From an uncultured Oscillospiraceae bacterium (GTDB taxonomy: Bacteria; Bacillota; Clostridia; Oscillospirales; Ruminococcaceae): a stretch of 52,074 nt of DNA. The notes beneath the pieces were generated by a model. It saw only the letters and a list, made by a program, of their open reading frames with translations, was not told the DNA's origin and did not search any database. Below, piece by piece: positions 20,047 to 27,973 of this stretch. Made by a program: the position numbers and the translations under genes. Each line of letters opens with the position of its first letter. Positions within the stretch are counted from its first letter, which is position 1. Where the stretch lies: assembly GCA_910588145.1 (NCBI GenBank), contig CAJUPO010000013.1, positions 1 through 52,074 of the forward strand, written 5' to 3'.

Positions 20047-22674
20047 TTATTTTCCGTAATATGCCAGCTTATAAAGCTCCTTTAGCTCCTCGATCTTAGG
20101 CAATCTGGGGTTTGCAGTAGTGCACTGATCGTCAAATGCCTTATATGCAAGATCCTCAAGAGAGTTTTCATAAACAGCCGGATCAATATAGGATCTGCCG
20201 TCTATTTCTCCTGCCTCTTTTATCGAAAGCGGAATATTCACCTTTTTCATAAGATTTCTTACTGCGTCAGCAAGAGCCTTTACTCCCTCTTCATCAGAAG
20301 CGTCCTGAGAAATGAATCCCATGGTTTTTGCAATTTCTGCATAACGTTCAGGCGCTATATAATGGTCATACTTAGGCCATGCCGCAAGCTTTGTCGGCGT
20401 ATGCTGTCCGTTATATTCAATAACATGAGGAAGCAGATAAGCATTTGCAAGCCCATGAGGAATATGAAATTCACCGCCCAGCTTATGCGCCAAGGAATGA
20501 TTTACTCCAAGGAAAGCATTGGTAAACGCCATACCTGCAATACATGAGGCATTGTGCATTTTTTCCCTTGCTTCCTTATCGGCTGTTTCATATGACTGAG
20601 GAAGATAACGGAATACCAGCTTTATCGCCTGAAGTGCAAGTGCGTCAGTATAATCGTTTGCAAGAACAGATACATAAGCTTCAATAGCGTGAGTGAGAAC
20701 ATCCAGTCCGGTAAAGGCAGTAGACGCCTTCGGAACAGTATAAACAAACTCAGGATCAATTATAGCTACATCAGGAGTCAGCTCATAATCCGCAAGAGGA
20801 TACTTCATATTCTTGCTCCTGTCAGATATAACGGCAAAAGAAGTCACTTCCGAGCCTGTTCCCGAAGTTGTAGGAATAGAAACCATCTTAGCCTTTTTGC
20901 CCATTTTAGGGAACTTGTAAACTCTTTTGCGTATATCCATAAATTTCTGAGCCATACCTACAAAGTCAGCGTCAGGATTCTCATAGAACAGCCACATAGC
21001 TTTAGCAGCATCCATTGCCGAACCTCCGCCAAGGGCAATAATAACATCAGGTGCAAAGGAATCCATTATTTCTGTTCCCCGGCGAACTGTCAGTATATCC
21101 GGATCAGGTTCAACCTCGCTGAACAGTTCAATAACCGGTTTATTTGAATTTTTATTCAACTGATATATAACTCTGTCCACATATCCGTATTTAACCATGC
21201 CCGGATCGGCAATTATCATAACTCTGTGAATATCTTCCATTTTTGCAAGATACTGAACAGAACCAGGTTCAAAATAAATTTTTTCCGGAATCTTAAACCA
21301 CTGCATATTCAATCTCCTTTTTGCAACCTTTTTCCTGTTTATAAGATTCTTTGCAGTAACATTTTCAGAAACAGAGTTCTTGCCATAAGAACCGCATCCC
21401 AAAGTAAGGGACGGAGCCATTGAATTGTATACGTCACCGATAGCCCCGAATGAAGCTGGAGAATTGACAACAACACGGCTTGCCTTCATAATCTCACCGT
21501 ATCTGGTTATAAGTTCATCGTCTGATGAGTGGATAACGGCAGTATGCCCGGCGCCGTGTTTGAGCATTTCCTCGCACATTTCAAATGCAGTTTTTGTATC
21601 TTCAGCCTTTACCACTGCAAGAACCGGAGAAAGCTTTTCAAGCGCCAAAGGATATTCGTCTGCATTTGTTCCCCCAAGTTCAACGCAAAGAACCTTGGTT
21701 TCCTTTGGAATGCTTATACCTGCCTTTTCTGCAATCTGCCACGGATACTGTCCCACAACCCATGGCTGGACTGCCATTTTTTCAGTATTAATGACTACGT
21801 CCTGAATCTTCTGGATTTCATCAGGCTTTGCAAAATAACAGCCGTGATATTTCATAAAATCAACAGTTTCATCATAAATCTCTGCGTCAATTATTGCCGC
21901 TTGCTCTGAGGCACAAATCATTCCGTTGTCAAATGATTTAGAGAGTATAAGATCGTTTACTGCCTGTTTTATTTTAGCTGTTTTCTCAATATAGCAAGGA
22001 GTATTGCCTGGTCCTACGCCAAGGGCAGGCTTACCGGCTGAATAAGCAGCTTTTACCATTCCGGGACCGCCTGTTGCAAGAATTGTAGCAACGTCCGGAT
22101 GATTCATAAGGAAGCCTGTTGCTTCAATTGACGGAACTTCAATCCACTGAACGCAGTTTTCGGGAGCACCTGCCGCTATCGCCGCATCTCTGACAATCTG
22201 CGCTGCACGTACAGAGCATTTCTGAGCGTTCGGATGGAATCCGAAAATAATCGGGTTTCTTGTTTTAGCGCATATGATTGCCTTAAACATAGTTGTAGAA
22301 GTCGGATTTGTGACCGGTGTTACGCCTGCAACAATTCCTACCGGTTCACCTATTTCAAGATATCCCTCATTTTCGTTATCCTCAATAACTCCTACTGTCT
22401 TCTCATATTTTACAGAGTGCCAAATATATTCGGTGGAAAAAATATTTTTTGTGACCTTATCTTCAAAAATACCCCTGCCTGTTTCTTCAACAGCCATTTT
22501 AGCAAGCTCTATCTGGGCAGAAAGACCTGCTAAGGACATTGCGTTTGTAATCTTATCCACCTGTTCCTGATCAAGCTTCATATACTCGTCAAGAGCCGTC
22601 TTTGCCTTTGCCACCAAATCATCGATCATAGCCTTTGCATCAAAATCAGCAGTTTTGTTCCCATTATCAGCCAT
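20047..22674 (-). CDS. adhE: Bifunctional aldehyde-alcohol dehydrogenase AdhE
   Basis: An 875-residue fusion. The N-terminal CoA-acylating acetaldehyde dehydrogenase (about 1-440) includes the catalytic-cysteine segment SFDNGMICASEQAAI. The C-terminal iron-dependent alcohol dehydrogenase (about 450-870) has ALGGGSAMDAAKAMWLFY and the metal-binding histidines of TGLDVLTHAIEAYVS, GVNHSLAHKLGGEFHIPHGL. It converts acetyl-CoA to ethanol, regenerating NAD+ twice. ATG 22674 follows AGGAGGAGAATTT; the open frame further up crosses the Rex box and is leader. Regulation by Rex is indicated by the operator right after the -10. Length is normal for AdhE. Confidence 0.97.
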   Translation of the reverse strand: MADNGNKTADFDAKAMIDDLVAKAKTALDEYMKLDQEQVDKITNAMSLAGLSAQIELAKMAVEETGRGIFEDKVTKNIFSTEYIWHSVKYEKTVGVIEDNENEGYLEIGEPVGIVAGVTPVTNPTSTTMFKAIICAKTRNPIIFGFHPNAQKCSVRAAQIVRDAAIAAGAPENCVQWIEVPSIEATGFLMNHPDVATILATGGPGMVKAAYSAGKPALGVGPGNTPCYIEKTAKIKQAVNDLILSKSFDNGMICASEQAAIIDAEIYDETVDFMKYHGCYFAKPDEIQKIQDVVINTEKMAVQPWVVGQYPWQIAEKAGISIPKETKVLCVELGGTNADEYPLALEKLSPVLAVVKAEDTKTAFEMCEEMLKHGAGHTAVIHSSDDELITRYGEIMKASRVVVNSPASFGAIGDVYNSMAPSLTLGCGSYGKNSVSENVTAKNLINRKKVAKRRLNMQWFKIPEKIYFEPGSVQYLAKMEDIHRVMIIADPGMVKYGYVDRVIYQLNKNSNKPVIELFSEVEPDPDILTVRRGTEIMDSFAPDVIIALGGGSAMDAAKAMWLFYENPDADFVGMAQKFMDIRKRVYKFPKMGKKAKMVSIPTTSGTGSEVTSFAVISDRSKNMKYPLADYELTPDVAIIDPEFVYTVPKASTAFTGLDVLTHAIEAYVSVLANDYTDALALQAIKLVFRYLPQSYETADKEAREKMHNASCIAGMAFTNAFLGVNHSLAHKLGGEFHIPHGLANAYLLPHVIEYNGQHTPTKLAAWPKYDHYIAPERYAEIAKTMGFISQDASDEEGVKALADAVRNLMKKVNIPLSIKEAGEIDGRSYIDPAVYENSLEDLAYKAFDDQCTTANPRLPKIEELKELYKLAYYGK

Positions 22675-22718
22675 AAATTCTCCTCCTAAAATATTATTAA
22701 CAATATAAGCGCCGAACA

Positions 22719-22736
22719 TTGTTAATTACTTAACAA
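22719..22736. promoter_or_regulatory. Rex operator at the adhE promoter
   Basis: TTGTTAATTACTTAACAA matches the clostridial Rex consensus TTGTTAAN4TTAACAA in full and sits within a longer 26-base palindrome (22715-22740), at the transcription start. A weaker half-match (TTGTTAATTTTTTGTCAA) at 22752-22769 overlaps the -35. Rex represses fermentation genes when NADH/NAD+ is low. Confidence 0.85.
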
Positions 22737-22740
22737 TGTT

Positions 22741-22769
22741 ATTATAGCACTTTGTTAATTTTTTGTCAA
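22741..22769 (-). promoter_or_regulatory. adhE promoter
   Basis: Minus-strand TTGACA (22764-22769) and TATAAT (22741-22746), 17-base spacer, next to the Rex box. Confidence 0.85.
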
Positions 22770-22850
22770 GAAATTTCTAATACTTTACATAATAATTTTT
22801 GCCGCACATTGCGAAAATATGCCTTTTATATAAAAATATCAAAAACGGAC

Positions 22851-22872
22851 ACCTTTTATTAAAGATGTCCGG
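22851..22872 (-). terminator. Terminator of the carboxypeptidase gene
   Basis: CGGACA / TGTCCG with inner TTT/AAA pairs, followed on the minus strand by TTTTT; lies 12 bases after the stop. Confidence 0.8.
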
Positions 22873-22883
22873 TAACTATAAAT

Positions 22884-23882
22884 TTAATCCATGCAATCGG
22901 CAAGCCTGCCGTAAACAGCCAGAGCGTCCTCAATATGGTAAGGATCAGTCATATGCGATCCGTCCGCACCGGCAGTAACAAGGATATATTCCTTCTCATT
23001 AATTTCAGCAGCCGAAGCAAGGCAAAGTCCTGCCTCCTGAGTATAACCTGTTTTTCCCCCCAAAAGCTCAAACGGATAATAACCGTCCTCAACAAAGGAG
23101 AACATAGTGCTGTTAAGTACTATGCCGTAGGGATTGTACTGCGTTTCAGTATAGTAACTGTCTCTTGTAAAAATTCTTCTGAATTCAGAATTTTGAAGTG
23201 CATATCTCAGCAGGACAGAAATATCCTCTGCCGAAGAATAGTGATCATAGTTATGAAGCCCCGTACAATTTGTAAAATTAGTGTTGTCCATGCCCAGTTC
23301 TTCAGCCTTATCGTTCATAAGAGCGGCAAAGTCATATTCAGTACCGGAAATCATATCAGCAAGAGTAAGGCAGCATTCAGCTCCCGAGCTAAGTATCGCT
23401 CCATAAAGAAGATCCTCAACGGTTACTGTATCGTATGCTTCAAATCCTGCCGTAGATGCGTCCTCTGCCGCTATATACTCATATATATAGCCTGGTATCT
23501 GTACGCTGTAATCCAAATCGTCAAGATTTTCAAGAGCAACTATAACAGTCATAATTTTTGTAAGTGAAGCGGGATAAAATCTCTCATCACTGTTTTTCTC
23601 ATATAAAATATTTCCCTCAATATCCGTAAGAAGTATATAATTGCTGTAAAGCTCATACTCGGAAAAGTCCAATTCCGGAGACGGTTCAGTGGCCGCCTCA
23701 GTAACATCAACAATCACATCTGCCGGAACAGCACTGTTTTCAGACGAGCTTCCATTACTTCTAACCTCTCCGATTGTTTTTTCGTCATTAAATTTAAATA
23801 TAAAAAATATAACAAACACTGCCACAAGTATTACGATCAGCAGCGCAAAAGTATAACCTGAAGAGTTTTTTTCCTTCTTCAT
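22884..23882 (-). CDS. D-alanyl-D-alanine carboxypeptidase (peptidase S11 family)
   Basis: A 332-residue protein with an N-terminal membrane anchor (FALLIVILVAVFVIFFIF) and a 45-residue Ser/Glu-rich linker. The penicillin-binding S11 domain follows: active-site SLTK (DERFYPASLTKIM, residue about 107), the second motif SGAECCLTLA where SxN is SGA-like, and KTG (LLGGKTGYTQEAG). It trims the terminal D-Ala of peptidoglycan stem peptides outside the membrane. The C-terminal domain typical of PBP5 is absent. ATG 23882 follows GAGGTGTAGAACCTAAA with rather long spacing. It has its own promoter in the divergent region with the GH26 gene. Confidence 0.88.
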   Translation of the reverse strand: MKKEKNSSGYTFALLIVILVAVFVIFFIFKFNDEKTIGEVRSNGSSSENSAVPADVIVDVTEAATEPSPELDFSEYELYSNYILLTDIEGNILYEKNSDERFYPASLTKIMTVIVALENLDDLDYSVQIPGYIYEYIAAEDASTAGFEAYDTVTVEDLLYGAILSSGAECCLTLADMISGTEYDFAALMNDKAEELGMDNTNFTNCTGLHNYDHYSSAEDISVLLRYALQNSEFRRIFTRDSYYTETQYNPYGIVLNSTMFSFVEDGYYPFELLGGKTGYTQEAGLCLASAAEINEKEYILVTAGADGSHMTDPYHIEDALAVYGRLADCMD

Positions 23883-24019
23883 TTTAGGTTCTACACCTCG
23901 ATTAGTTTATTGTTTATCTTTATTTTACCATTTAGTATAGCATTATGTCAAGCAGACATAAGAATTTGTTGTATTTTGTAGAAAAACAATAAATTTACGT
24001 TAAAAACATTAAAATATTA

Positions 24020-24048
24020 TTGACATAATCACAAAAATTATTTATAAT
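24020..24048 (+). promoter_or_regulatory. Promoter of the GH26 mannanase gene
   Basis: TTGACA (24020-24025) and TATAAT (24043-24048), 17-base spacer, 31 bases before the start codon. Confidence 0.8.
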
Positions 24049-24079
24049 ATAAATGTATAAAAATAAGGAGGTTAATATA

Positions 24080-25915
24080 ATGATTAAAAAATGCAAGAAA
24101 ATCGCTTCATTTTTCTGTGCTGCTGTTATGACGGTTTCCATGTGCACGTTTTCACTTCCTTCAAACGCCGAACCAGACGGTTCTAATGTAATTTTCCATG
24201 ATGAGTGTGAAAATCTTGAACTTCTTAACGGCATGAAGGTATGGACATCTATTTACGAAAAGCAATGCCCGGGATATTCAGGTGAAGGATTTATTTATCT
24301 TGCCGGGGGCAGTGCGGCGTTTACAGTAGACGCTCCTGAAGACGGTATGTATGAAATCAAAACCCGTTATATTCAGATACTGGACGCTGACGCAAGACAG
24401 CAGACAATTAAAGTAAACGGAAAAAAGACAATGGTCGGTTTTCCTCATGCTGAATCCTGGACCGACATAAGCTTCGGTAAATTCAGACTGAACAAAGGCG
24501 AAAATGAAATCGAGATTCTGACAGAATACGGCTATGCCGCTTTGGATACAATTACTGTTGAAAAGGCTGTTCTACCTGAACTGAACATAGCGCCTGAACT
24601 TACTGACCCTAAGGCTACAAAGGAAACTCAGGGCCTTATGAATTATCTCTGCGATATGTACGGTAACCATATGCTTTCCGGTCAGCAGGAAATTTACGGA
24701 AACGGACATACTGAAGATCAGCCCGGCGGTTACAGCGGAGAATATCTTTTAGGCTATGAATCTGAATTTGAATGGATAAAGGACAATTTCGGCGCTTATC
24801 CTGCAATCAGAGGCTTTGATATGATGAACTACAATCCTATTTACGGATGGGACGACGGTACAACTGAACGTATCATTGAATGGGGTACTGAAAGAAACGG
24901 TATTCCTACTGTATGCTGGCATATAAACCTTCCGGTTGACTTCACAAGCTATGAAGTAGGAGAACTTGTTGACTGGTCCGAAGCAAGCTATAAGCCTAAC
25001 AAGTCTTTCAGCGTTGCAAATGCAAGTGTTGAAGGCACTAAGGAATACGAATACACTATGCTGACTATTGATTGCCTGGCTCAGGAACTGCTGAAAGTTC
25101 AGGAAGCAGGCGTTCCGATACTTTTCAGACCATACCACGAAGCAGAAGGAAATCCTGGTGACGCATGGTTCTGGTGGGGTCAGGACGGTCCTGAAGCATA
25201 TAAGAATTTATGGAAGCTTCTATACACAACACTTACAGAAAAGTATGATCTTCATAACCTTATCTGGATTTACAACAGCTACACATATGCTTCATCTCCG
25301 GAATGGTATCCTGGAGACGAATGGGTTGACATAGTTGGTTATGATAAATACAACTGCGTTTACAACAGAAACGACGGTCTTTCAAATTGTCCTAACGAGG
25401 ACGCAATCTCCGGAACATTTTACGATCTGGTAGACCTTACAAATAACAAAAAGCTTGTAGCTATGACTGAAAACGATACTGTTCCAAGCCTTAAAAATAT
25501 GGAAGTAGAAAAAGCAAATTGGCTCTGGTTCTGTATCTGGTATGACAACGGTTCTGATAACTTCCTGACCGGTGAAGACAAAAATAATTACGATACATTA
25601 AAGGAGATCTACACAAGCGATTACTGTATCACTCTTGACGAGCTTCCCGACTGGAAAAATTATGAGTATCAGGGTTCAGCTGAACCAGATATAATCCCTG
25701 GAGATTTAAACAATGACAAAACTGTCAATGTATTTGACTCAATCCTTATGAAAAAGTTATTAATGAATACAGAAGAAGCTTCTGATGTTTTAGCCGCTTC
25801 ACCTGAAGACGTTGACGGCGACGGAGTATGCACTGTGGCTGATCTCACACTTCTCAATGAATATCTGCTTGGTAAGAACGTAAATCTTACAACATATAAA
25901 CCTGAAAATGTCTAA
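24080..25915 (+). CDS. Cellulosomal GH26 endo-mannanase with CBM and dockerin
   Basis: A 611-residue exported enzyme. Signal peptide 1-32 (FFCAAVMTVSMCTFSLPSNA). A CBM35/CBM6-like beta-sandwich covers about 38-165 (IFHDECENLELLNG ... YAALDTITVE). The GH26 domain (about 175-520) has acid/base Glu354 in LFRPYHEAEGN and nucleophile Glu464 in VAMTENDTVP. A C-terminal dockerin (about 543-605) has loops GDLNNDKTVNVFDSILMKKL and DVDGDGVCTVADLTLLNEYL. It would cleave beta-1,4-mannan while docked on a scaffoldin. ATG 24080 follows AAGGAGG; ATG 24053 lies in the -10 region. Mannanase specificity is inferred from the family. Confidence 0.93.
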   Translation: MIKKCKKIASFFCAAVMTVSMCTFSLPSNAEPDGSNVIFHDECENLELLNGMKVWTSIYEKQCPGYSGEGFIYLAGGSAAFTVDAPEDGMYEIKTRYIQILDADARQQTIKVNGKKTMVGFPHAESWTDISFGKFRLNKGENEIEILTEYGYAALDTITVEKAVLPELNIAPELTDPKATKETQGLMNYLCDMYGNHMLSGQQEIYGNGHTEDQPGGYSGEYLLGYESEFEWIKDNFGAYPAIRGFDMMNYNPIYGWDDGTTERIIEWGTERNGIPTVCWHINLPVDFTSYEVGELVDWSEASYKPNKSFSVANASVEGTKEYEYTMLTIDCLAQELLKVQEAGVPILFRPYHEAEGNPGDAWFWWGQDGPEAYKNLWKLLYTTLTEKYDLHNLIWIYNSYTYASSPEWYPGDEWVDIVGYDKYNCVYNRNDGLSNCPNEDAISGTFYDLVDLTNNKKLVAMTENDTVPSLKNMEVEKANWLWFCIWYDNGSDNFLTGEDKNNYDTLKEIYTSDYCITLDELPDWKNYEYQGSAEPDIIPGDLNNDKTVNVFDSILMKKLLMNTEEASDVLAASPEDVDGDGVCTVADLTLLNEYLLGKNVNLTTYKPENV

Positions 25916-25932
25916 TTAATCTTCTATATTTG

Positions 25933-25970
25933 AAAACCGCCGAAAGTAATTTTCTTTCGGCGGTTTTTTT
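25933..25970 (+). terminator. Terminator of the GH26 gene
   Basis: AAAACCGCCGAAAG and CTTTCGGCGGTTTTTTT form a strong stem with T run. Confidence 0.92.
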
Positions 25971-25980
25971 ATAACAGCAA

Positions 25981-26010
25981 AAGGGACTTATACTTAAGTA
26001 TAAGTCCCTC
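25981..26010 (-). terminator. Terminator of lysA
   Basis: A 26-base perfect palindrome (GGGACTTATAC ... GTATAAGTCCC) followed on the minus strand by TTTTG, 27 bases after the lysA stop. Confidence 0.7.
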
Positions 26011-26036
26011 ATGCTTTATATGTATAACGTCACTGA

Positions 26037-27335
26037 TTAAATATCATTTCTGATAATATCATCAAGGGTTTCTCTCTTAACAACTACCTTTGAGCCGCCG
26101 TCCTTTACAAATACAACAGCAGGCTTTCCAACCCTGTTATAGTTTGACGCCATTGAATAATTATACGCTCCGGTTGCGCAGACAGCTATAATATCTCCGG
26201 GAGCAGCTTCTTGAATAGACATACCTTCGCCTATTAAATCTCCGCTTTCACAGCACTTTCCGGCGATGGTCACTACGCTGTCTTTAGGCTGAGAAGCTTT
26301 ATTTGCTACTAATGCGTCATATTTCGACTGATAAAGAGCATACCTCGGGTTATCAGTCATACCGCCGTCAACGGAAACATAAGTTCTGATTCCAGGAATA
26401 TGCTTAACGCCGCCGCAGGTATAAAGGGTAATGCCGGCCGGACCAGCCATTGAACGTCCTGGTTCTATCAGAATAAATGGCTGTTCTATTCCGTATTCAC
26501 TGCAAGTATCCGCAACAGCCGCTGAAACCTTTTCCATATAATTTTCATAAGGAACAGGATCGTCATTTTCAGTATACATAATACCGAAACCGCCTCCAAG
26601 ATTCAGTTCTGAAACTGTAAAACCGGTTGATTTTTTTATATCTGCAATAAATTTAAGCATAACCTTAGCGGCCTCAACAAAAGGATCAATGTCAAAAATC
26701 TGAGAACCGATATGGCAATGAAGTCCCTTAAGATGAATATTTTTACAGCTTATTGCCTTATTAACCGCCTCCATAGCTTCTCCTGTTTCCAGAGCAAAGC
26801 CAAACTTGCTGTCAATCTGTCCTGTTCTTACAAAATCATGGGTATGTGCGTCGATTCCCGGCTTTATTCTGAACATTATATTTGCAACAGTTCCCTTTTC
26901 CTTAGAAATTCTGTCCAGTCTTTCAAGCTCAAAAATATTGTCAACAATAATTCTTCCCACTTTCATATCAACAGCATATTCAAGTTCTTCATCAGTCTTA
27001 TTATTTCCGTGAAAACATATATTTTCGCAATCCGCACCTGCTTTTACAGCAGTATAAAGCTCGCCGATAGAAACGACGTCAAGTCCGATCCCCTCGTCCT
27101 TCATTACACGGCACATTTCTAAGCAGCAAAATGATTTGCTGGCATAGCAGACAAGACCCTTTCCGCCGTAAAATTTATCTATACTGTTTTTGAAGCTGCG
27201 GCAATGCTTTCTGATAAGCTCTTCGTCCATAACATACAGAGGCGTACCGTATTCCTTTGCCAGTTCAACTGTATCCACTCCGCCTATAGTCAGATTTCCT
27301 TTTTCATTAACATTCAGATTTTCAGATACAAACAT
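26037..27335 (-). CDS. lysA: Diaminopimelate decarboxylase
   Basis: A 432-residue PLP enzyme of fold III. It has YGTPLYVMDEELIRKHCRSF at the N-terminus, the PLP lysine in VCYASKSFCCLEMCR, HCHIGSQIFD, NLGGGFGIMYTENDDP, IEPGRSMAGPAG, and the second-subunit CCESGDLIGEG motif. It converts meso-diaminopimelate to L-lysine, the last step of lysine synthesis, in the cytoplasm. ATG follows GAAGGGAATGTTGAAAA. It is 34 bases downstream of engB in the same direction, so it may be the last gene of a lon-engB-lysA transcript. No lysine riboswitch is seen in that gap. Confidence 0.95.
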   Translation of the reverse strand: MFVSENLNVNEKGNLTIGGVDTVELAKEYGTPLYVMDEELIRKHCRSFKNSIDKFYGGKGLVCYASKSFCCLEMCRVMKDEGIGLDVVSIGELYTAVKAGADCENICFHGNNKTDEELEYAVDMKVGRIIVDNIFELERLDRISKEKGTVANIMFRIKPGIDAHTHDFVRTGQIDSKFGFALETGEAMEAVNKAISCKNIHLKGLHCHIGSQIFDIDPFVEAAKVMLKFIADIKKSTGFTVSELNLGGGFGIMYTENDDPVPYENYMEKVSAAVADTCSEYGIEQPFILIEPGRSMAGPAGITLYTCGGVKHIPGIRTYVSVDGGMTDNPRYALYQSKYDALVANKASQPKDSVVTIAGKCCESGDLIGEGMSIQEAAPGDIIAVCATGAYNYSMASNYNRVGKPAVVFVKDGGSKVVVKRETLDDIIRNDI

Positions 27336-27369
27336 TTTTCAACATTCCCTTCATTTTTCCGCCCAGGGT

Positions 27370-27960
27370 TTAGGATTCCTCCTGAGCCAGTTCTTCTATG
27401 ATATTCCGTACTTCCTCAACGCCCTCAAAGGTCTGAGAAGAAAACGGTACAATGTGTATTTCATCAAAATACGGTATTTCCTCAGCAAAGGCTTCCATTC
27501 TCGCCTTTCTCTGCATTACCTTAAGCTTATCCGCTTTCGTCAGAATAATAACAAAAGGAAGTTCCGCATCGATAAGATAATTGATCATATGAAGATCGTC
27601 CGCCGACGGAGCATGGCGCATATCTATCAGCAGAAATACCAATCTCAGATCCCTGCCTGAGTTAAGGTAACCCTCAATAAGCTCTGACCAGCGGCGCTTC
27701 TCAGATTTTGCGACCTTAGCATAACCATATCCGGGAAGATCAACAAAGAAAACATTTTCCAGTCCGTAAAAATTAATCGTAGCAGTTTTCCCCGGAACAG
27801 AACTAACTCTTGCGAGGTTTTTTCGGTTAAATATTTTATTAATAAGTGTGGATTTTCCCACATTTGATCTTCCTGCAAAAGCTATTTCCATTCTGCTGCA
27901 AGCCGGAATCTGCGAAAATGTCCCGAAGGACGCATGAAATTCAGCTTTATTGTAATTCAT
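27370..27960 (-). CDS. engB: Ribosome-biogenesis GTPase YsxC/EngB
   Basis: A 196-residue EngB GTPase: IAFAGRSNVGKSTLINKIFN (G1), PGKTATINFY (G2), FVDLPGYGYAKVAKSEKRRW (G3), VIILTKADKLK (G4) and PFSSQT (G5). It acts late in 50S subunit assembly and is usually essential. It is 13 bases downstream of lon in the same direction, the common lon-ysxC arrangement of Firmicutes. ATG follows AGGAGGTAGATA. Confidence 0.95.
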   Translation of the reverse strand: MNYNKAEFHASFGTFSQIPACSRMEIAFAGRSNVGKSTLINKIFNRKNLARVSSVPGKTATINFYGLENVFFVDLPGYGYAKVAKSEKRRWSELIEGYLNSGRDLRLVFLLIDMRHAPSADDLHMINYLIDAELPFVIILTKADKLKVMQRKARMEAFAEEIPYFDEIHIVPFSSQTFEGVEEVRNIIEELAQEES

Positions 27961-27973
27961 TATCTACCTCCTG

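Noticed and set aside
26016..27369. Lysine riboswitch at lysA
   Set aside because: Only 34 bases separate engB and lysA; there is no room for the conserved structure.
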